Below are positions 1 through 9,013 of a DNA stretch of 64,000 nt, in pieces. The position numbers and the translations under genes are program-made. The notes under the pieces are model-generated. The model had not been told where the DNA came from and did not search any database. It saw only the letters and a program-made list of their open reading frames with translations. Numbering within the stretch: position 1 is the first letter of the stretch; each line of letters starts with the position of its first letter. This DNA comes from G051903925 sp051903925 (lineage in GTDB: Bacteria; Pseudomonadota; Alphaproteobacteria; Zavarziniales; Zavarziniaceae): contig NZ_CP173678.1 of assembly GCF_051903925.1 (NCBI RefSeq), positions 2,604,001 to 2,668,000 of the forward strand, written 5' to 3'.

Positions 1-405
1 TTCAACGCGGTCACGCAGAACTGCGCGAAGCAGGCCTATGAGGCGGCAGGCGTCGGGCCCGACGACATCAACCTGATCGAACTGCACGACTGCTTCGCAA
101 CGGCCGAGATCGTGCACTACGAGAACCTGGGCCTGTGTGCGCCTGGCGAAGCGGGGCGCATGATCGACGACGGCGAGACGGCGCTGGGCGGGCGGATCCC
201 GGTCAACGTCTCCGGCGGCCTGCTCTCCAAGGGCCACCCGCTGGGCGCCACGGGCATCGCCAACATCTACGAGGTGGCGACCCACCTGCGCGGTGCCGCC
301 GGCGCCCGCCAGGTCGAAGGGGCACGGCTGGGCATGACGCATGTGGTAGGCGGGGCACCGGGCGTGGGGAGCGCCTGCGTGATCCATATCCTGGAGAAGG
401 CCTGA
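1..405 (+). CDS. Thiolase family protein (SCP-x / lipid-transfer type), 3' part
   Basis: This is the C-terminal 134 residues of a thiolase; the start lies left of the window. The reading frame is open from base 1 to the TGA at 403-405. It carries the HDCFATAE segment and the SKGHPLGATG active-site histidine motif typical of SCP-x-like acetyl-CoA acyltransferases. The end, GAPGVGSACVIHILEK, holds the second cysteine loop. Such enzymes cleave 3-ketoacyl-CoA in beta-oxidation of branched or sterol-like chains. An acyl-CoA dehydrogenase gene follows in the same direction, which fits a fatty-acyl-CoA degradation context. The substrate cannot be read from the sequence. Confidence 0.9.
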   Translation, partial: FNAVTQNCAKQAYEAAGVGPDDINLIELHDCFATAEIVHYENLGLCAPGEAGRMIDDGETALGGRIPVNVSGGLLSKGHPLGATGIANIYEVATHLRGAAGARQVEGARLGMTHVVGGAPGVGSACVIHILEKA

Positions 406-438
406 GGCTGAGAGGCGCGGGCGGAGGCGTCGGCGCCT

Positions 439-552
439 GGATCCTTCGAGACGGGCCTTTCAGGCCCTCCTCAGGATGACGGTGAGGTTGGGAAGTAAAA
501 CAACGGCGTCATGCTGAGGAGCGGGTCAAAGACCCGCGTCTCGAAGCATCCG
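439..552. repeat. Intergenic inverted-repeat element
   Basis: The left arm, about 439-481, reads ggatccttcgagacg and then cctcctcaggatgac. The right arm, about 507-552, returns as gtcatgctgaggag and then cgtctcgaagcatcc. The two arms are near-perfect reverse complements, each with internal short palindromes (gggcctttcaggccc on the left, gcgggtcaaagacccgc on the right). They could fold into one long cruciform or hairpin between the thiolase and the acyl-CoA dehydrogenase genes. Elements of this general form are scattered in many alphaproteobacterial genomes. Only one copy is in this window, so its repetitive nature is inferred. Confidence 0.7.
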
Positions 553-597
553 GTGCTGCCGGTCCAACAAAACCAAAACAAAAAGCGGGAGGAACGC

Positions 598-1776
598 ATG
601 TCCTACTTCCTGACGGACGACCAGAAGCAGATCCAGGACACGGCGCGACGCTTCGCCCAGAAGGACGTGGAGCCGCTGGCCCAGCAGATCGACCGGGAGG
701 AGCGCACCCCGCGCAGCCTGGTCGACAAGGCGGCGGAGTTGGGCTTCTTCGGCCTGACCATCCCGGAGGAGTATGGCGGCACGGACCAGGGCATCACCAC
801 CGCCTGCGTCGTGCTGGAGGAGATCGCCAAGGCCAGCCCCGCCTTCGCCGGCCTGCTGTCGGTCGAGATGATCCTGTGCCCTGGGGTCGTCAACCTGCTG
901 GGCAATGCCGAGCAGAAGCAGCGCATCCTGCCGAAGTCGGCGACCGGCGAGCGCCTGATGGCATTCTCCCAGACCGAGCCGGCGGGGGCCGGCAACACCG
1001 CCGTGCACCAGACGAAGCTGGTCGCGCACGGCAATGGCTATCGCCTCAACGGGGCAAAGCTGTTCTGCACGCAAGGCGAGGGCGAAACCTACCTGGTCAT
1101 GGCGCGGACCAGCCGCGACGGGCAGGAAGGCTATGGCGTCGTCATCGTGGAGAAGGAGCAGCCGGGCTTCTCGGTCGACAGTTATGAGGACAAGCTGGGC
1201 TGGCGCGGCACCAATACAGGTCCCATCAGCTTCACCGACATCGACGTGGCGCCGGAGAACGTGCTGGGCGACCTGCTGACCGGCAATGCCGACTTCGCGC
1301 CGGTGAACCAGGTCAGCTTCATGGGCCATGCGGCGACGTCGCTGGGCTGTGCGGAAGGCCTGTTCGACAAGACGCTGGCCTATATCAAGCAGCGCCAGCT
1401 GTACGGCGCGCCGATGCACAACCTCTCACCCATCTCGTTCAAGATGGCGGACTGCTTCAACAAGATCGAGGCATGCCGCAGCCTGCTCTACAACGCGACG
1501 CGCATGGCGGACGAGAAGACGATGACCCTGCCCATGGGCTCCATGTGCAAGGCCTATGTCTGCGAGACGGCGTTCGAGGTGTGCAACACGCTGCTGCAGT
1601 TCTGGGGCGGCAGCGGGATGATGGATTCGACCGGCGTGAACCGCTATTTCCGCGACGCCCGCACCAAGCTGATCGCGGAAGGGGCGACCGAGATGCACAC
1701 GTCAGGCGTTGCCCACCTGGTCCTGGGCCTGAGCCAGCCGATGTACGAAGGCCGCCGGACGTCGCTCGGCGGGTGA
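598..1776 (+). CDS. Acyl-CoA dehydrogenase family protein
   Basis: Predicted FAD-dependent acyl-CoA dehydrogenase of 392 residues, a usual length for the family. It would introduce the alpha-beta double bond in beta-oxidation and pass electrons to ETF. The N-terminal helical domain begins MSYFLTDDQKQIQDTARRF. The middle beta domain has the AFSQTEPAGAGNT motif, and the C-terminal domain has QLYGAPMHNLSPISFKMAD followed by the FWGGSGMM and EGATEMH segments near the catalytic and FAD-binding region. I chose the ATG at 598 because GGGAGGAA lies just upstream; an in-frame ATG at 511 falls inside the repeat element. The upstream thiolase suggests a shared acyl-CoA pathway. Confidence 0.92.
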   Translation: MSYFLTDDQKQIQDTARRFAQKDVEPLAQQIDREERTPRSLVDKAAELGFFGLTIPEEYGGTDQGITTACVVLEEIAKASPAFAGLLSVEMILCPGVVNLLGNAEQKQRILPKSATGERLMAFSQTEPAGAGNTAVHQTKLVAHGNGYRLNGAKLFCTQGEGETYLVMARTSRDGQEGYGVVIVEKEQPGFSVDSYEDKLGWRGTNTGPISFTDIDVAPENVLGDLLTGNADFAPVNQVSFMGHAATSLGCAEGLFDKTLAYIKQRQLYGAPMHNLSPISFKMADCFNKIEACRSLLYNATRMADEKTMTLPMGSMCKAYVCETAFEVCNTLLQFWGGSGMMDSTGVNRYFRDARTKLIAEGATEMHTSGVAHLVLGLSQPMYEGRRTSLGG

Positions 1777-1818
1777 GGCGCGCGCGGAGGTCGAGTCGGG
1801 TCGGTTCCGCCAAACCAA

Positions 1819-1916
1819 CCTACGTCCCCCGGTTTATCCGGGGGACCCATGGTGCAACCGTCGGGCTATCGTCACGGTCGGTTCATGGGTGCCCCGGATA
1901 AACCGGGGCACGTAGG
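1819..1916. repeat. Paired-hairpin intergenic repeat (copy 1)
   Basis: Two hairpins face each other. The first, 1819-1851, is cctacgtcccccgg, ttta, then ccgggggacccatg. The second, 1884-1916, is catgggtgccccgg, ataaa, ccggggcacgtagg. Each is palindromic, and the two are imperfect reverse complements of each other. The second hairpin recurs almost exactly at 58632-58662, about 57 kb away, so this is a dispersed repeat. It sits between the convergent ends of the acyl-CoA dehydrogenase and phytanoyl-CoA dioxygenase genes, where it could also act as a bidirectional terminator. Confidence 0.75.
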
Positions 1917-1957
1917 TATGGAAAAGTGGAGATCGCCCGAGTAATGGGAAACGACTG

Positions 1958-2809
1958 CTACCGTACCTTGACGAGTTCGGCCAGCCGGAACGGGTCGCCC
2001 GGCTTCATATGGCCCTCGCGGTCCAGTTCGCGGCCGCGAGTCTGGATGTCGCCGACGAGCGAGGAGCCGATCGCCGTCGGACGCGGCTGGTAGCGCACAT
2101 TGGGGCCGTGGAAGCGCAGCGACAGGGTGCGGCGCTGCCGCCCCGGATGGGTGGGGGCGCCCCCATGCAGGCTGGACGGGTGGAAGACCAGCACGTCGCC
2201 CGGCTCCGACGCCCAGCCGATGATGTCCCACTTCTCCCGCTCGCTCTCGACGTCCGGGATCGGCGGCATGGCGCTGCCCTCGTACAGCGGCGCGGTGTCG
2301 TCCTCTGGTGCGAAGCGGACGGCGGTGTAGAGCGGCCCCTTGTGCGAGCCGCGCACGACCTCAAGCGCGTCGGCGCGGGCGACGGGGTCGAAGGTGATCC
2401 AGAAGCCGGCCAGTTCGTCGCCCTGGAAATTGCCGTAGGAGGTATCCTGGTGCCAGGCGGTGCGGCGGCTCTCACCCTCCTTCCAGAAGACCTGTTCGCC
2501 CAGGAACCAGACGTCGTCGACACCCCACAGGGCGGCTGCGATGTCGGCCAGGCCGGTTTCGTGGATCAGGTCGACATAGCGCTGCAGCGCCGCCGGATTG
2601 CCGTTGTCCTGATGGAATCGGGCGCCGGAGCCCGGATACATGTCGCGCCCCACCTTGGTCGGATTGTCGCAACTCCAGTGGAAGGCGGCTTCGAGCTTCG
2701 CCAGGGCGTCGGGCTTCAGAAGGCCGCGCATCATCACGGCGCCATCGCGGGCATAGGCTTCCGCCTCGGCCGCGTAGCGGAGCCTCGGACTGTCGTCGAT
2801 CCGGTCCAT
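1958..2809 (-). CDS. Phytanoyl-CoA dioxygenase (PhyH) family protein
   Basis: Predicted non-haem Fe(II)/2-oxoglutarate dioxygenase of 283 residues. The iron-binding facial triad is visible as H120-x-D122 in WHQDTSYG and the distal histidine H215 in PSSLHGGAP, with a downstream arginine pair in RQRRTLSLRF that would hold 2-oxoglutarate. The double-stranded beta-helix core lies between them. The family hydroxylates acyl-CoA thioesters or small molecules; the substrate here is unknown. The start at 2809 has a GGAGG site just upstream. It is divergent from the SDR gene at 2963, which may act in the same pathway. Confidence 0.88.
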   Translation of the reverse strand: MDRIDDSPRLRYAAEAEAYARDGAVMMRGLLKPDALAKLEAAFHWSCDNPTKVGRDMYPGSGARFHQDNGNPAALQRYVDLIHETGLADIAAALWGVDDVWFLGEQVFWKEGESRRTAWHQDTSYGNFQGDELAGFWITFDPVARADALEVVRGSHKGPLYTAVRFAPEDDTAPLYEGSAMPPIPDVESEREKWDIIGWASEPGDVLVFHPSSLHGGAPTHPGRQRRTLSLRFHGPNVRYQPRPTAIGSSLVGDIQTRGRELDREGHMKPGDPFRLAELVKVR

Positions 2810-2962
2810 GCGTGTCCTCCCTCGGGCGGGCTCTGTGGCCCTTCGCGGGTCCCAGGATAACGCCGTTCAGCGCGCCATGAAAACAATGTTCTAGAGGATC
2901 TGCAGCCTTTCCAGGGCGCGCGGGGGCCGCCACACTCCGCCCCCGCAACGGGGGAGGGACGC

Positions 2963-3766
2963 ATGTCGGCACACTTGTTCGATCTGACGGGGCGCGTGGC
3001 GCTGGTGACGGGGGCGGGCTCCGGAATCGGCCGGGCCGCGACCGCGACGCTTGCCGGCCTGGGCGCCATCGTGGTCGCGACCGACCGCAATCTGGCGTCA
3101 GTCGAGGAAACGGTCGCCAGCCTGGACCAGGGGTCGGCGCTGGCCGTGCAGCAGGACGTGACGGAGGAGGCGGGCTGGCCCGGCGTGCTGGAGACGGTGC
3201 GCAGCCGCTATGGCCGCCTGGACATCCTGCTCAACAATGCCGGGATCATGCTGGCCAAGCCGTTCCTGGAGACGCCGCTGGAGGCCCTGCGCCGGCAATA
3301 CGCGATCAATGTCGAGGGGCCCTTCATGGGCATGCAGGCGGCGATCCCCCTGATGACCGAGACGGCGGCAGCGCACGGCACAGGCCCGTCGATCATCAAC
3401 GTCTCCTCGATCTATGGCCAGATCGTGGGCGACCGATACTCGGCCTATTCGGCGTCCAAGGGGGCGATCAAGATGCTGTCCAAGGCGGTCGCCGCCGAAC
3501 TGGCGCCGGCCGGCATCCGGGTCAACTCGATCCATCCGGGCCCCACCGCCACCAACCTGGGCGCCGAGCACGAGGCGCCGAAGGATGCGACCGGCCGCGT
3601 GTTGAGCCCTGAGGAGATCGTCGGCGACTGGCTGCGCCGCATTCCCATGGGCCGCTTCGGGGCTGCCGACGACATCGCCGCGGTGATCGCCTTCCTGGCC
3701 TGCGACGCCTCGCGCTATGTCACCGGCGCCGAGATCGTGGTCGACGGCGGCTATTCGGCGATTTGA
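2963..3766 (+). CDS. SDR family NAD(P)-dependent oxidoreductase
   Basis: Classical short-chain dehydrogenase of 267 residues. The cofactor loop TGAGSGIG is at residues 16-23 and the NNAG motif follows in the second half of the Rossmann fold. The catalytic residues are S149, Y162 and K166 (YSASK). The C-terminus VTGAEIVVDGGY is typical of the FabG-like subgroup. It would oxidise or reduce an alcohol/ketone; the substrate is not identifiable. GGGAGGGACGC precedes the ATG. It is divergent from the PhyH-family gene and convergent with the amidase. Confidence 0.92.
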   Translation: MSAHLFDLTGRVALVTGAGSGIGRAATATLAGLGAIVVATDRNLASVEETVASLDQGSALAVQQDVTEEAGWPGVLETVRSRYGRLDILLNNAGIMLAKPFLETPLEALRRQYAINVEGPFMGMQAAIPLMTETAAAHGTGPSIINVSSIYGQIVGDRYSAYSASKGAIKMLSKAVAAELAPAGIRVNSIHPGPTATNLGAEHEAPKDATGRVLSPEEIVGDWLRRIPMGRFGAADDIAAVIAFLACDASRYVTGAEIVVDGGYSAI

Positions 3767-3818
3767 AGGCAGCGCGCGTTGCCAGGCCGGCGCCCCCTTT
3801 CCCCGAGGGCTTGTCTCC

Positions 3819-5285
3819 CTACCGGAAGTCGGGCGGAGCGACGAAGCCGCCGAGGAGCTGTTCGATCATGCCGGCGACGGCGATGGTCGTGCGGTCCTCA
3901 AGATAGGGGCCGATGATCTGGACGCCGACGGGCAGGCCGGCGCGGGTCAGGCCGACGGGGGCGACGCTGGCGGGCAGGTAGGCGGCGACGGCTGGCCCCG
4001 CCCAGATCAGGGCGTCCAGGTATTCCCGCTGCACCCCGTTGACGTCCAGCCGGCGGGCGTGGAAGTCGCTCTGCTGGTCGTGGGGGAAGGCGGGGCGGGG
4101 GATGACCGGGGCCAGGACGACGTCGACGCCCTCGAAGAATCGGGCCCATTTGGCGCGCAGGCCTTCCCGCCGCTCGTGCATGGTCAACCAGTCGGCGTGG
4201 CTGATCGTGGCACCGCGCGCCTGGAGCGCGCGGTGGCTCATGTCGGTCGCGGGCAGGCGCTGCTTCAACTCGATCCACTTCTGGCGCACCGGCTCGGGGA
4301 AGCGGGCGGCGACCGTCGCGTGCAGCAGGGTCAGATAGATCTCGGTCGATTCGGCCAGGGTGAAGTCGGGACGCGCGGCGTGGTCAACCGTGGCCCCTGC
4401 CTTTTCCAGCTCGGCCGCGGCACGTTCGATCAGGGCAACCGATTCGCTGTCGATCTCGCAATGCGGATCGTCCAGCCAGACGGCGACGCGCAGGCCCTTG
4501 GGCGTCGTCGCGCGCGGGGCGGGGAGATTGAGGCTCAGCCCCTTGGCGGCTGCTGCTTCCGGCCCCGCTGTCGCGGCCAGCAGGAGGTCCAGATCGCCGG
4601 CGCTGCGGGCGAGCGGACCCAGTACCGACAGGTCGGCCTGGGAATGGGTGCCGGGCGGCGGCGGGATGTGGCCGTGCTTGGGCACGATGCCGAAGGTCGC
4701 CTTGTGCCCGAACACGCCGCACAGATGCGCAGGCGTGCGGATCGAGCCGCCAATGTCGCTGCCATATTCGAACGCGGTCAGGCCCGCCGCGACCGAGGCG
4801 GCCGAGCCGCCGGACGAGCCGCCGGGGCCGCAACGCACGTCCCAGGGATTGTTGGTGGTGCCATAGACCGGGTTATAGGTCTGGAAATCGGCCGACAGGA
4901 ACGGGACGTTCGTCTTGCCAAAGACGATGGCGCCCGCCGCCTTCAGCCGCGCGACGGCCACCGCATCCGCCTGCGGGACGTGGGCCGCATAGTCGGGCGA
5001 GCCACCGGTCGAGACGACGCCCGCGACCTCGTACGCATCCTTGATCGTGATGGGCAGGCCGTGCAGGGGGCCATGGCTGCGGCCGCGTGCCAGGTCGGCG
5101 TCGGCAGCGTCCGCCGAGGCGCGGGCGCGGTCGAGGTCGAGGGCCACGACGGCGTTCAGGGCCGGATTGTGCCGTTCCACGCGGGCCGCGAAATGGTCCA
5201 GCAGTTCGCGCGCGCTGACCTTGCGCGCGGCGACAAGGGCCGCCAGCGCACTGGCGCTTGAAAAGTGCAGGTCGGCATCGGCCAT
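3819..5285 (-). CDS. Amidase (amidase-signature family)
   Basis: Predicted amidase-signature hydrolase of 488 residues. The catalytic Ser-cisSer-Lys triad is visible: K82 in PITIKDAYE, S158 in GGSSGGSAAS and S181 in GSDIGGSIRTP. The length suits stand-alone amidases rather than GatA, and no gatB or gatC is nearby. It would hydrolyse a carboxamide, substrate unknown. I chose the ATG at 5285 because AGGGGAAAC lies upstream; a start nine codons earlier has no better site. The gene converges with the SDR at 2963-3766. Confidence 0.9.
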   Translation of the reverse strand: MADADLHFSSASALAALVAARKVSARELLDHFAARVERHNPALNAVVALDLDRARASADAADADLARGRSHGPLHGLPITIKDAYEVAGVVSTGGSPDYAAHVPQADAVAVARLKAAGAIVFGKTNVPFLSADFQTYNPVYGTTNNPWDVRCGPGGSSGGSAASVAAGLTAFEYGSDIGGSIRTPAHLCGVFGHKATFGIVPKHGHIPPPPGTHSQADLSVLGPLARSAGDLDLLLAATAGPEAAAAKGLSLNLPAPRATTPKGLRVAVWLDDPHCEIDSESVALIERAAAELEKAGATVDHAARPDFTLAESTEIYLTLLHATVAARFPEPVRQKWIELKQRLPATDMSHRALQARGATISHADWLTMHERREGLRAKWARFFEGVDVVLAPVIPRPAFPHDQQSDFHARRLDVNGVQREYLDALIWAGPAVAAYLPASVAPVGLTRAGLPVGVQIIGPYLEDRTTIAVAGMIEQLLGGFVAPPDFR

Positions 5286-5473
5286 GGCGTTTCCCCTATT
5301 TTCCGTTCGCACCCGGATGTCGTTGGCGCGCAGTGTCGGCCGAACATGTGGGCGCTGCCAACCCCTGGCGGTCCGGACCCTGCCATCTCTCGGCGGGGGG
5401 ACGACTGGTGCTTTCGCACTGCAGCGTGGCTCTGCTATCCTTCGCGTTCCGTACCGGCCCCACGAGGTGTGTT

Positions 5474-6607
5474 TTGAGTGACCCGCGCATCATGATCGAC
5501 GATGCGCGCGGACCGGTCCTGGGCGGCGGACAGCCAGCGGGGCACGCGGGCGCCCAGCCTGGGCGCACCATCCCGCTTTATGCCGCGATCGACCTGGGCA
5601 CCAACAATTGCCGCCTGCTGGTGGCGCGCGAGGGGGGTGTCGGCTCCCTGCGCGTGGTCGACGCCTTTTCCCGCATCGTCCGCCTGGGCGAGGGCCTGGC
5701 CGCCAGCGGCCAGCTGAGCCAGGCCGCGATGGACCGCACGGTCGACGCGCTGGCGGTCATCGTCTGCCGGCTGGCGCGACGGGGCGTCACCCACCTGCGT
5801 GCGGTCGCGACGGAGGCCTGCCGCCGGGCCGGAAACGGACCGCAATTCCTGGAGCGCGTGCAGCGGGAGGCCGGCCTGCTGCTGGACGTGATCCCGCCGG
5901 CCGAGGAGGCGCGGCTGGCGGTGATGGGCTGCGCCGGACTGATCGATCCGTCCGCGCGGGAAGCGATGATCTTCGACATTGGCGGCGGCTCGACCGAGCT
6001 GACCTGGCTGTCGGTGCGCGGCTCGCAGATCGGGGTGATCGCCTGGACCTCCGTGCCGCTGGGCGTCGTCACCCTGGCCGAGCGCCATGGCGGGGCCGAC
6101 CTGGGGCCTGCGGGATTTGCCCGCATGGTGGAGGAAGTGCGTGCCGCCCTGGCGCCGTTCGAGGCCGAGAACCGCCTGGCGCAGCGCGTGGCGCGCGGCC
6201 ATTTCCAGATGCTGGGCTCGTCCGGCACCGTGACGACGCTGGCGGGGGTCCACCTGGGTCTGCGCCGCTATGACCGCACGCGGGTCGACGGTACATGGAT
6301 CGGGGGCGAGGACCTGCGCCGCGTGTCGCATCGCCTGGCCCACATGACCTTTGCCGAACGCTCGGCCGAGCCCTGCGTGGGGCTGGACCGGGCCGACCTG
6401 GTGGTGGCCGGCTGCGCCATCCTGGAGGCGATGCTGGACCTGTGGCCGGCGCCGCGCCTGCGCGTGGCCGATCGGGGCTTGCGCGAAGGCGTGATCCTGG
6501 GCCTGATCCAGGGGCAGCATCGCCAGGCATCGCTGCAGGCGGCGGCCCAGGCCCAGCGGGCGGCCCAGGCCATGACGGCGGCGACCCCCATCGGCGCCGC
6601 GCGCTGA
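5474..6607 (+). CDS. Ppx/GppA phosphatase family protein
   Basis: Exopolyphosphatase / pppGpp phosphohydrolase family member of the ASKHA fold. The first phosphate loop is AAIDLGTNNCRLLVA and the second is IFDIGGGSTEL, about 120 residues later. At about 377 residues it is the short form common in alphaproteobacteria. These enzymes trim polyphosphate or (p)ppGpp in the cytosol. I favour the TTG at 5474 because GAGGTG lies six bases upstream; an ATG at 5492 has no ribosome-binding site. rlmE follows after 22 bases, so co-transcription is likely, as in other alphaproteobacteria. Confidence 0.88.
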   Translation: MSDPRIMIDDARGPVLGGGQPAGHAGAQPGRTIPLYAAIDLGTNNCRLLVAREGGVGSLRVVDAFSRIVRLGEGLAASGQLSQAAMDRTVDALAVIVCRLARRGVTHLRAVATEACRRAGNGPQFLERVQREAGLLLDVIPPAEEARLAVMGCAGLIDPSAREAMIFDIGGGSTELTWLSVRGSQIGVIAWTSVPLGVVTLAERHGGADLGPAGFARMVEEVRAALAPFEAENRLAQRVARGHFQMLGSSGTVTTLAGVHLGLRRYDRTRVDGTWIGGEDLRRVSHRLAHMTFAERSAEPCVGLDRADLVVAGCAILEAMLDLWPAPRLRVADRGLREGVILGLIQGQHRQASLQAAAQAQRAAQAMTAATPIGAAR

Positions 6608-6629
6608 ACGCATCGAGGCAGGACGGAAC

Positions 6630-7391
6630 GTGGCAGGCAGTGGGACGGGCAAGCCTGGCGGACGCGCCGGCGCAAAGGGTGCTGCGGGCGCGCGGGCCGG
6701 CGGGGGCACCCCCACGGGCGTAGGCCAGGCACGCACCCTGAAGGAACGCGTGAAGACGGCGCGCAAGCGCACCCTGTCGTCGACCCTGTGGCTGCAGCGC
6801 CAGCTGAACGACCCCTATGTCCACGCGGCCAAGGCGCAAGGCTATCGCAGCCGGGCCGCCTTCAAGCTGGTGGAGCTGGACGAGAAGTTCGAGCTGCTGC
6901 GCCCCGGCGCCGTGGTCCTGGACCTGGGGGCCGCACCTGGCGGCTGGACCCAGGTCGCGGTGGCCAAGGTCGGGCCCAAGGGGCGCGTGCTGGGCGTCGA
7001 CATCAACCCGATGGACGCCGTGCCCGGTGCCGACGTCATGCAGCTGGACTTCCTGGCCGAGGATGCGCCCGAAAAGGTCCGCGCGGCCCTGGGTGGCGCT
7101 TCGCCCGACATCGTGCTGTCCGACATGGCGGCGCCGGCGACCGGGCACAAGCAGACCGACCACCTGCGCATCATCGCGCTGTGCGAGGTGGCCGTCCTGT
7201 TCGCCGTGGAAGTGCTGGCGCCCGGCGGCGCATTCGTCGCCAAGGTGCTGCAGGGCGGCACCCAGGCCGAGCTGCTGGCCCTGCTGAAGCAGAACTTCGC
7301 CGAAGTGAAGCACGCCAAGCCCAAGGCCAGTCGCGCCGATTCGGCGGAGATGTATGTGGTGGCCAAGGGCCTGCGCCGCACGCACGGCTGA
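6630..7391 (+). CDS. rlmE: 23S rRNA (uridine-2'-O)-methyltransferase RlmE
   Basis: RrmJ/FtsJ-type methyltransferase of 253 residues, predicted to 2'-O-methylate U2552 in the A loop of 23S rRNA using S-adenosylmethionine. The SAM pocket is DLGAAPGGWTQVA. The K-D-K-E catalytic set is visible as K in SRAAFKL, D in VLSDMAAP, K in GAFVAKVLQGG and E in SAEMYVVAKG. The first 45 residues are a Gly/Ala/Lys-rich extension, common in alphaproteobacterial versions. The start is the GTG at 6630, preceded by AGGACGGA. It is probably in one transcript with the Ppx/GppA gene. Confidence 0.93.
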   Translation: MAGSGTGKPGGRAGAKGAAGARAGGGTPTGVGQARTLKERVKTARKRTLSSTLWLQRQLNDPYVHAAKAQGYRSRAAFKLVELDEKFELLRPGAVVLDLGAAPGGWTQVAVAKVGPKGRVLGVDINPMDAVPGADVMQLDFLAEDAPEKVRAALGGASPDIVLSDMAAPATGHKQTDHLRIIALCEVAVLFAVEVLAPGGAFVAKVLQGGTQAELLALLKQNFAEVKHAKPKASRADSAEMYVVAKGLRRTHG

Positions 7392-7440
7392 ACCCCGCTC
7401 TACGCGTGCGGCGGCGCTACCATTCGTAACACACCGCTTC

Positions 7441-7480
7441 TATAGTGCCGCGCCACTTGAACGGCCCGACCGGAGTCGGG
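7441..7480 (+). promoter_or_regulatory. Possible guaB leader: -10-like box and small hairpin
   Basis: In the 151-base gap before guaB, TATAGT at 7441-7446 resembles a -10 box, but no good -35 lies 16-18 bases upstream. Downstream, CCCGAC (7465-7470), CGGA and GTCGGG (7475-7480) form a perfect six-pair hairpin in what would be the leader. I recognise no known riboswitch. Confidence 0.3.
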
Positions 7481-7542
7481 GATTGCAGTGGCTTTCGCCG
7501 CAGCGCCCGCACCGCAGGACCCTTCGCTTTCCAGGAGGCACC

Positions 7543-9006
7543 GTGCTGCGGATCAGAGAAGCTCTCACCTTCGACGATGTCCTGCTGGAACCGGCTGCGT
7601 CCAGCGTCCTGCCGGCGCAGGTCAGCACCCGGACCCGGGTGACCAAGACGATCGAGCTGGGCATACCCCTGATTTCGGCAGCCATGGATACGGTCACCGA
7701 ATCGTCCATGGCGATCGCGATGGCACAGGCCGGGGGCCTGGGCATCATCCATCGCAACATGACGCCGCAGGCCCAGGCCGAGCATGTGCGCCAGGTGAAG
7801 AAGTTCGAATCGGGCATGGTGGTCAACCCGGTCACGATCGGCCCTGACCAGACGCTGGCCCAGGCCCATGCGCTGATGCGCGAACATGGGATTTCCGGCA
7901 TTCCGGTCGTTGCACCGGGCGGCAAGCTGGTCGGCATCCTGACCAATCGCGACGTGCGTTTCGCCACCAACCCGGACCAGCCCGTGTCCGAGCTGATGAC
8001 GCACGAGAACCTGGTGACGGTGAAGGAGAGCATCGACCGCGACGATGCCAAGCGCCTGCTGCATCGTCACCGGATCGAGAAGCTGCTTGTGGTCGACGAC
8101 AGCTATCGCCTGGTCGGCCTGGTCACGGTCAAGGACATCGAGAAGTCGCAGGCCCATCCCAATGCCTCCAAGGACGGCCATGGCCGCCTGCGCGTGGGTG
8201 GCGCCACGACGGTGGGCGAGGATGGCCTGCAGCGGGCCGAGGCGCTGATCGAGGCGGGCTGCGACCTGGTCGTGGTCGACACCGCGCACGGTCATTCCGC
8301 CCGCGTGCTGGAAACCGTCAACCGCATCAAGAAGCTGTCCAATCATGCCCAGGTGGTGGCCGGCAACGTCGCCACGGCCGACGGGACCAAGGCCCTGATC
8401 GATGCCGGCGCGGACGCCATCAAGATCGGCATCGGTCCCGGCTCGATCTGCACCACGCGCGTGGTGGCGGGCGTCGGCGTGCCGCAGCTGACCGCGATCC
8501 TGGACGCCGTCTCCGCGGCGCGGGACAGCGATACGCCGGTGATTGCCGATGGCGGCATCAAGCTGTCGGGCGACTTTGCCAAGGCGATTGCGGCGGGGGC
8601 GGACTGCGCCATGGTCGGCTCTCTCTTCGCCGGCACGGACGAGGCCCCGGGCGAGGTGTTCCTGTACCAGGGCCGTTCGTACAAGGCCTATCGCGGCATG
8701 GGCTCTGTCGGCGCCATGGCGCGCGGCTCGGCGGATCGCTACTTCCAGGAGGAGGTGAAGGATTCGCTGAAGCTGGTGCCCGAGGGGATCGAGGGCCAGG
8801 TGCCGTACAAGGGCTCGGTCCACGCCGTGATCCACCAGCTGGTCGGCGGCCTGCGCGCCGCCATGGGCTATACCGGCAACGCGACCATCGCCGACATGCA
8901 GCGCAAGGCGCAGTTCATCCGCATCACCGGGGCGGGCTTGCGCGAATCCCACGTCCACGACGTCGACATCACGCGCGAGTCGCCCAACTACCCCCAGCCG
9001 CGTTGA
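7543..9006 (+). CDS. guaB: Inosine-5'-monophosphate dehydrogenase
   Basis: IMP dehydrogenase of 487 residues, the standard bacterial length. It oxidises IMP to XMP with NAD+, the committed step to GMP. The barrel begins REALTFDDVLLEPA. Two CBS domains lie at about residues 95-210. The catalytic loop GPGSICTTR contains C303, and the flap includes YRGMGSVGAM. The GTG at 7543 is chosen because CAGGAGGCACC is immediately upstream. The next genes are an rRNA methyltransferase, two TPR proteins and guaA, so both GMP-forming steps lie within 6 kb. Confidence 0.97.
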   Translation: MLRIREALTFDDVLLEPAASSVLPAQVSTRTRVTKTIELGIPLISAAMDTVTESSMAIAMAQAGGLGIIHRNMTPQAQAEHVRQVKKFESGMVVNPVTIGPDQTLAQAHALMREHGISGIPVVAPGGKLVGILTNRDVRFATNPDQPVSELMTHENLVTVKESIDRDDAKRLLHRHRIEKLLVVDDSYRLVGLVTVKDIEKSQAHPNASKDGHGRLRVGGATTVGEDGLQRAEALIEAGCDLVVVDTAHGHSARVLETVNRIKKLSNHAQVVAGNVATADGTKALIDAGADAIKIGIGPGSICTTRVVAGVGVPQLTAILDAVSAARDSDTPVIADGGIKLSGDFAKAIAAGADCAMVGSLFAGTDEAPGEVFLYQGRSYKAYRGMGSVGAMARGSADRYFQEEVKDSLKLVPEGIEGQVPYKGSVHAVIHQLVGGLRAAMGYTGNATIADMQRKAQFIRITGAGLRESHVHDVDITRESPNYPQPR

Positions 9007-9013
9007 GGCCGTC

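Noticed and set aside
3717..5261. Long plus-strand open frame opposite the amidase
   Set aside because: It is a shadow of the amidase gene caused by high third-position GC; it has no domain and the minus strand has the amidase triad.
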